Source of the DNA: JAYODW01 sp038116745
GTDB taxonomy: Bacteria > Pseudomonadota > Gammaproteobacteria > Ga0077536
Assembly (NCBI GenBank): GCA_038116745.1
Contig: JAYODW010000014.1
Location: forward strand, 26,862-90,861
Direction: 5' to 3'
DNA: 64,000 bases
Positions within the stretch are counted from its first letter, which is position 1. Each line of letters begins with the position of its first letter. Position numbers and translations under genes: made by a program. Shown piece by piece: positions 59,738-64,000 of the stretch. The notes under the pieces are model-generated. The model did no database searches. It was given only the letters and a program-made list of their open reading frames with translations, and had not been told where the DNA came from.

Positions 59738-62155
59738 ATGAAGGGCATTCGCTACACCCTAGCGTCGTTCACTATGAACAACCGCGTCCTTGTGGCGGGC
59801 GCTATTTTCGCGCTCACCGCTTTTTTCGCGGTCGGTCTAAGCAAGGTCGAGCTGAAAACAATCTTCTCGGACCTGTTCCCGAAGAACCACCCGTACGTGC
59901 AGACCTACCAGGACCACCCGAATTTCGGTAACCCGCTGACCGTGACCATGATGGTCAAGGTGAAAGACGGCACCATTTACAACCCGGACACGTTGAATTT
60001 GGTCTGGGACCTGACTCGAGAGATCGACCTTACGCCTTCGGTTGACCATGACCAGATTCTCTCCATAACGACGGAGAAGGCCCGTTTTGCTGAGGCGACG
60101 CCCTACGGCATTGATATGCGGCCGCTGATGGAGGACAAAGCGCCTGAGACTGACGAAGAAATTAAGAAATTCATCCAAGCAGTTGACAAGGCGCCGAACG
60201 TGCGCACCTTCCTCATTTCTGAGGATGAGACGGCAACCGTCATCACCGCAACCTTCATCGAGTTCGGCCTGGACTACGGTGTGGTGTTCGAGTTCGTTCA
60301 GAACATGGTCGCGGAGCGGTTGAAGGGCGACTCCAAACACGAAGTCTTCATCGCTGGACAGCCCATGCTTACCGGCTGGGTCTATTTCTACGAAGTGCAG
60401 ATGCTGACAATCTTCGCGATTACTGCAGCGGCACTTCTGATCTCCCTATTTCTTTATATGGGCAACATTCCAGGCGTTGTGACGCCGATTGCAGTCAGTG
60501 TTGTCGCAGCTATTTGGGGCTTCGGCTTCGTAGGCTGGCTGGGTGACCCGATTGAGCCGCTCATCATGGTGGTGCCGCTGCTTCTGGTGGCACGGTCCTT
60601 CAGCCATTGCGTGCAGTTCATCGAGCGCTACTACGAGATTTACTACGAGATTAAGGACCGAAAGAAGGCTGCGGAATTAGCCTTGGGCGTGATGCTTGCC
60701 CCGGGTGTTCTCGGGATTATCACTGACGCGGCTGGTTTGTTCCTGATAGCTATAGCGCCCATCCCGGTGATGGAGCGCTTTGCGGTGTTTTGCGGGTTCT
60801 GGGCGGCGATCCTGGTGCCAACCAACATGTTCCTGACGCCGATTCTGCTGTCCTACTTCCCTCCACCACGCAACGTGGCGAAGCTCATCGGAAAAGGCGA
60901 AGAAAAATCCTGGCACGACAGCATCATCGCGCTGCTGAAAAGCGTGGGGCGCGTATCCCACGGAGCTGGCGCCAGAATCACTACTCCAATCGTCGCAGTC
61001 CTCGCTGTCGTGGGAACCTGGCTGATGCTTCAGATCCACGTGGGGAACCCTGTTGAGGGCAGCAACCTGCTGAAAGAGAGTTCGGACTTCAACACTGCGG
61101 TGCGTGCCATTAACTCGCATTTCCCAGGTCTTATGACCCTGGAAATCGTTTATGAGGGCAAGGAGAAGGGCAACCGTTTCCTGACTAACTCGCCTGAGGC
61201 AATCGATACGTTGTTCCAAATGCAGCGTTACTTGGAGTCACAGGACCCACCTCCGGAAGCAACATTGACCTGGGCGGACTACCTGCCCGAAGCAAATCGG
61301 TTGTTCTCGGGGGGTAATCCGAAGTGGGCGCCTTTGGATACGAGCTCCGACTCTATCAGCGCCGCGACCAATGCGCTGATGGTGGGTTCCAGTCCGAAGG
61401 CGTACTCCCATGTGACTGACTTCACCATGTCTAACGGCACCTTGTCTCTCTGGTACAAAGACAACAAACAGGACACGGTGGACACGGCACTCGAGCAGAC
61501 TCGGAGCGCGCTAGAGCAGGCGGGCTTGGATCACGAGGCTTTCCGCATTCGCCTCGGGACAGGTGCGATTGCGCTGCAGCAGTCGGTCAACGACACGGTG
61601 GACTACTACCAGTACATCATTCTCGCTGCGCTTAACCTGGTCATTCTGATCACCTGTAGCTACGCCTACCGTTCGATTGCGGCAGGCATATTGCTGTTGA
61701 TCCCGGTGAACTTCTCGAACGTTCTGCTCGGCTCTGTGATGGTGCTGATGGGGATTGGTCTCGACGTTAACAGCCTGCCGATTGCGGCGATTGGTATCGG
61801 CGTCGGTATCGACTACGGTATCTACCTGCTCAGCCGGATTTGTGAAGAGTTCCGCGACAACCAGCACCACGGCGAGGCTATTCAAGCCGCGGTGAGTACG
61901 ACAGGTAAGGCAATCTTCTTCACCGCGACCATCGTGCTGATCGGCATCCTGCCCTGGTACTTCATGTCGGAACTCAAGTTCCTGGCAGATATGGGGCTCC
62001 TGCTGGTTATGATCATGCTCATCAACATGGTCATTGCGCTGGTCGTGCTGCCTTTGCTGGTCTATCTGTTCAAGCCGAAGTTCATTGAGCGTGAGCATCT
62101 GATTCTTTCGGAGAACGTGGACATTTCGACGCTGATGGAAGCTCAGAATCAGTAA
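59738..62155 (+). CDS. RND/MMPL-superfamily transporter
   Basis: An 805-aa membrane protein with two similar halves, each with one N-terminal helix, a periplasmic loop and five or six helices. The first half has FALTAFFAVGLSKVELKTIFSDLFP, then loops of about 180 residues, then SLFLYMGNIPGVVTPI. The second half has the SIAAGILLLIPVNFSNVLL and IGIGVGIDYGIYLLSRI regions; the Asp of GIDYG is the usual proton-relay residue. It resembles MMPL/RND exporters encoded with DUF1302, DUF1329 and Ycf48-like proteins in hydrocarbon- and steroid-degrading gammaproteobacteria. Substrate is unknown, but a lipid or hydrophobic compound is likely. GGGGAG precedes the ATG. Confidence 0.88.
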   Translation: MKGIRYTLASFTMNNRVLVAGAIFALTAFFAVGLSKVELKTIFSDLFPKNHPYVQTYQDHPNFGNPLTVTMMVKVKDGTIYNPDTLNLVWDLTREIDLTPSVDHDQILSITTEKARFAEATPYGIDMRPLMEDKAPETDEEIKKFIQAVDKAPNVRTFLISEDETATVITATFIEFGLDYGVVFEFVQNMVAERLKGDSKHEVFIAGQPMLTGWVYFYEVQMLTIFAITAAALLISLFLYMGNIPGVVTPIAVSVVAAIWGFGFVGWLGDPIEPLIMVVPLLLVARSFSHCVQFIERYYEIYYEIKDRKKAAELALGVMLAPGVLGIITDAAGLFLIAIAPIPVMERFAVFCGFWAAILVPTNMFLTPILLSYFPPPRNVAKLIGKGEEKSWHDSIIALLKSVGRVSHGAGARITTPIVAVLAVVGTWLMLQIHVGNPVEGSNLLKESSDFNTAVRAINSHFPGLMTLEIVYEGKEKGNRFLTNSPEAIDTLFQMQRYLESQDPPPEATLTWADYLPEANRLFSGGNPKWAPLDTSSDSISAATNALMVGSSPKAYSHVTDFTMSNGTLSLWYKDNKQDTVDTALEQTRSALEQAGLDHEAFRIRLGTGAIALQQSVNDTVDYYQYIILAALNLVILITCSYAYRSIAAGILLLIPVNFSNVLLGSVMVLMGIGLDVNSLPIAAIGIGVGIDYGIYLLSRICEEFRDNQHHGEAIQAAVSTTGKAIFFTATIVLIGILPWYFMSELKFLADMGLLLVMIMLINMVIALVVLPLLVYLFKPKFIEREHLILSENVDISTLMEAQNQ

Positions 62156-62197
62156 TCGAATTCCTCAATAAACTTTCGAGAATCGGACTTGAATCAC

Positions 62198-63214
62198 ATG
62201 AAAAACTTCGCAAAGAAAAGTCGTTCAGCTCTCTTTTCAGGCATCGCGATCTTCGTCTGCCTGGTCAGCTCTGCCGCTGCAATCGCACAGGAGGCCGACC
62301 AGGCGGTTGAGATCCTTCGTACGGGGATCCCTCACGACTCGCTCTACGCGCTCGAGATGAGCGGAAGCAAAGGACTGGCTGTAGGTCATTTCGGACTCAT
62401 GCTGGAAACAACCGATGGCGGCTCGACCTGGACGGAGGTGCCGCCACTCACTTCGCTCGCGTTGCTTGGCGCGACGAGGGCCGGCGGTCACCAGCTGGTA
62501 GTTGGGCAACAAGGGCTGGCGCTTACCCGGGATGGAGACGGCGACTGGAAAACAGTCGACACGGGCTTTACCCAGCGCCTGCTGAACGTGGCAATGAACG
62601 CGTCCGGGCTGGCGGTCACCGTCGGCGAATTCGGTTTCATTGGCCGCTCAAGGGATTTCGGCGTTACCTGGGAAGCGGTGCCGATTGACTGGAATGGTTT
62701 CAACGACGAAGGCTACGAGCCGCACATGTACGGTGTCATCGTAAAAGCCGATGGCACCGTGCTGGTCGGCGGTGAGTTCGGTCTCATTATGCGTTCGACA
62801 GACGGCGGCGATACTTTTGAAACTGTCGCTTCCGGAGAGCAGTCGGTGTTTGACATGGCGCTCGCCGCAGATGGCAGCAACACGGGCTACGCAGTCGGCC
62901 AGGAAGGCTTGGTTCTGAAGACCACCGACGGCGGCGATACCTGGGAGCGGTTGACGGTTGACACCAACTCCAACCTGTTGGGCGTCTGGTCCGGCAACGG
63001 GGAAGTCGTCATTTCCGGCATCCGTCAGATGCTCCGCAGCAGCAATGACGGCGCGACCTTCAGCAAGGCAACGGATCTCAACGTGGTACGAACCTGGTTT
63101 CAGGGCATTGCGGCTGGTGTCGCGGACAGTGCGTCGGGCGCGTCCGGGGCCATCCAGGAGCAGAGCGTCTACGTGGTCGGTTTCCGCGGCACCATCGCAC
63201 GGGTGGTGCAATAA
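62198..63214 (+). CDS. Ycf48-like exported beta-propeller protein
   Basis: A 338-aa exported protein with a signal peptide (residues 1-30, LFSGIAIFVCLVSSAAAIA). The mature part has five Asp-box (BNR) turns of the (S/T)xDGGxTW type: TTDGGSTWTEV, SRDFGVTWEAV, STDGGDTFETV, TTDGGDTWERL and SSNDGATFSKA, which fits a Ycf48-like propeller. It sits 42 bases after the RND gene and should act in the periplasm alongside the exporter. ATG 62198 starts the signal peptide; TTG 62189 would add three residues. Confidence 0.85.
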   Translation: MKNFAKKSRSALFSGIAIFVCLVSSAAAIAQEADQAVEILRTGIPHDSLYALEMSGSKGLAVGHFGLMLETTDGGSTWTEVPPLTSLALLGATRAGGHQLVVGQQGLALTRDGDGDWKTVDTGFTQRLLNVAMNASGLAVTVGEFGFIGRSRDFGVTWEAVPIDWNGFNDEGYEPHMYGVIVKADGTVLVGGEFGLIMRSTDGGDTFETVASGEQSVFDMALAADGSNTGYAVGQEGLVLKTTDGGDTWERLTVDTNSNLLGVWSGNGEVVISGIRQMLRSSNDGATFSKATDLNVVRTWFQGIAAGVADSASGASGAIQEQSVYVVGFRGTIARVVQ

Positions 63215-63349
63215 GGCGCCAATTGGAATGGCGCGGGCGGCTCACCACTGGCTTGTTGCGCGGATGCAACACCAGCAGGGGACAAATTTTGACTAATTTG
63301 CATCATTTGGGCGCTCAAGCGTTGACAGCGCTGCCCAATTGAGCACTAA

Positions 63350-63388
63350 TAGCAACACTACCGGAAGTCCGGTGGTGCTGTGTTGCTA
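63350..63388 (+). promoter_or_regulatory. Long hairpin upstream of the outer-membrane protein gene
   Basis: TAGCAACAC (63350-63358) pairs with GTGTTGCTA (63380-63388), enclosing an inner stem ACCGG/CCGGT (63360-63364 with 63369-63373) and a four-base loop. The structure sits between the Ycf48-like gene and the DUF1302-like ATG at 63469. No T tract follows, so it is more likely an mRNA-stability or processing element than a terminator. The pairing was drawn by eye. Confidence 0.5.
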
Positions 63389-63468
63389 GGTCCTCCGGAC
63401 GCATGCAGCGCCCTGAGGTACTACTGGGGTTCCATAAAACAATGATTAGTAAGAGGAGAGCGGGAGTG

Positions 63469-64000
63469 ATGAAGCACACAATCGCGCGCATTCTCATGGC
63501 AGGCGGCGTCGCCGGCGGCACGCTTGTCGCAGGAAACGCAGCCGCTATCGACTGGAACGTGACGGGTTTCGTCCGCCAGGAGATTGCGGTCAGTCTGGGG
63601 GGTGAGAATCCATACAACACTTGGGGAAACAAGTGGAACGGCCGCGTTAACGAGAACATCACCTATAACGGCACGGGGCCGGGAACGCAGGCGCAAGTTC
63701 CCTATGGAGACGCGACTGGTTACGCCGGCGTGCCCAACTGGGAGGCGCCAACGAGTGTCTACCGGGCCGAGTCATTTGGCGTTCCTAATGTAGTGGCCGG
63801 AGGGTTGTTCGGCTCTGGAACCCTTGCCGCCACTGTGTCACCCACTAACGGTACGCTTGGATACACTCGAGGAGCGGCCACGTCGTTTGTACAAGAAACC
63901 AACAACGCTGGTGACCCGCTGTTTACAGACGCTAACACGGGGCTCCAGACGACAGATGATGGCGGCGGCGCTAATGCTCCGATTTTTACCACCACACCTG
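63469..64000 (+). CDS. DUF1302-type outer-membrane protein, N-terminal part
   Basis: An open frame from ATG 63469 to the end of the window (177 codons, no stop). It begins with a signal peptide (IARILMAGGVAGGTLVAG, cleavage near NAAA) followed by IDWNVTGFVRQEIAVSL, the opening typical of DUF1302 outer-membrane proteins, then a Gly/Asn/Thr-rich region. Such proteins appear with RND exporters and Ycf48-like proteins. AAGAGGAG precedes the start. The C-terminal part lies outside the window. Confidence 0.75.
   Translation, partial: MKHTIARILMAGGVAGGTLVAGNAAAIDWNVTGFVRQEIAVSLGGENPYNTWGNKWNGRVNENITYNGTGPGTQAQVPYGDATGYAGVPNWEAPTSVYRAESFGVPNVVAGGLFGSGTLAATVSPTNGTLGYTRGAATSFVQETNNAGDPLFTDANTGLQTTDDGGGANAPIFTTTP

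Noticed and set aside
1..64000. CRISPR arrays, rRNA operons and intact insertion sequences
   Set aside because: No regularly spaced repeats, rRNA-like sequence or intact transposase with terminal inverted repeats was found on reading either strand.

Overview
The window is GC-rich, densely coded bacterial chromosome, most likely from a gammaproteobacterium. The evidence is a CysB-type LysR regulator, a FabY-type ketoacyl synthase, the order birA-coaX-SPOR protein-tRNA-Thr(UGU) (E. coli has birA-coaA-thrU at the same place), and a terminal RND / Ycf48-like / DUF1302-type outer-membrane cluster common in hydrocarbon- and steroid-degrading gammaproteobacteria. No plasmid or phage structural genes and no CRISPR array were seen.

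Layout. 1-2 kb: a partial EthD-like gene, a carboxymuconolactone decarboxylase/AhpD-like gene whose second active-site Cys codon is an in-frame TGA followed by a SECIS-like hairpin (a probable selenoprotein), a NYN-LOTUS protein and a second EthD protein. 2-8 kb: an AMIN/outer-membrane-barrel fusion, a minus-strand HAD / DUF6498-like / Lrp group, and leuA with a strong terminator. 8-16 kb: a run of probable catabolic enzymes (MetE-like, ABM monooxygenase, SDR, three luciferase-like flavin enzymes, GFA protein) and a SAM methyltransferase. 16-19.5 kb: a split PEP-synthase-like pair carrying a cyclic-nucleotide-binding domain, flanked by a decayed copy of the methyltransferase 3' end.

19.5-29.3 kb is the most unusual region. 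An eight-gene minus-strand operon encodes a lipoprotein, a TPR membrane protein, a PEGA-repeat protein with an apparently non-catalytic formylglycine-generating-enzyme fold, a 71-aa exported protein, a MotA/TolQ/ExbB-like channel, an Hsp70/actin-fold protein and two VWA proteins. The VWA proteins have ExbD-like N-terminal membrane segments and coiled coils. I infer a proton-motive-force-driven envelope machine with VWA effectors in place of ExbD/MotB C-termini. A NarL-type response regulator follows.

29-47.6 kb is core-like: a CWC protein, PaaI thioesterase-fabY, a divergent GlxA/AraC regulator with a perfect palindromic operator, an O-acetylhomoserine sulfhydrylase-like enzyme, an alpha/beta hydrolase, an O-antigen-ligase-like protein, a DHPS-like DUF6513 protein, a YdcH protein, CysB, an FHA protein, a lipoprotein peptidase, a sulfurtransferase/VWA-FHA pair, birA, coaX, a SPOR protein and tRNA-Thr.

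47.6-64 kb starts with a decayed tyrosine integrase directly after tRNA-Thr, where tyrU-glyT-thrT-tufB would be expected, so it looks like an integrated island. It carries an AT-rich sulfotransferase, a RutA/SsuD-like flavin monooxygenase, a five-gene acetone/acetophenone-carboxylase-like set, and the start of an RND exporter / Ycf48-like / DUF1302-type outer-membrane cluster that runs off the end.
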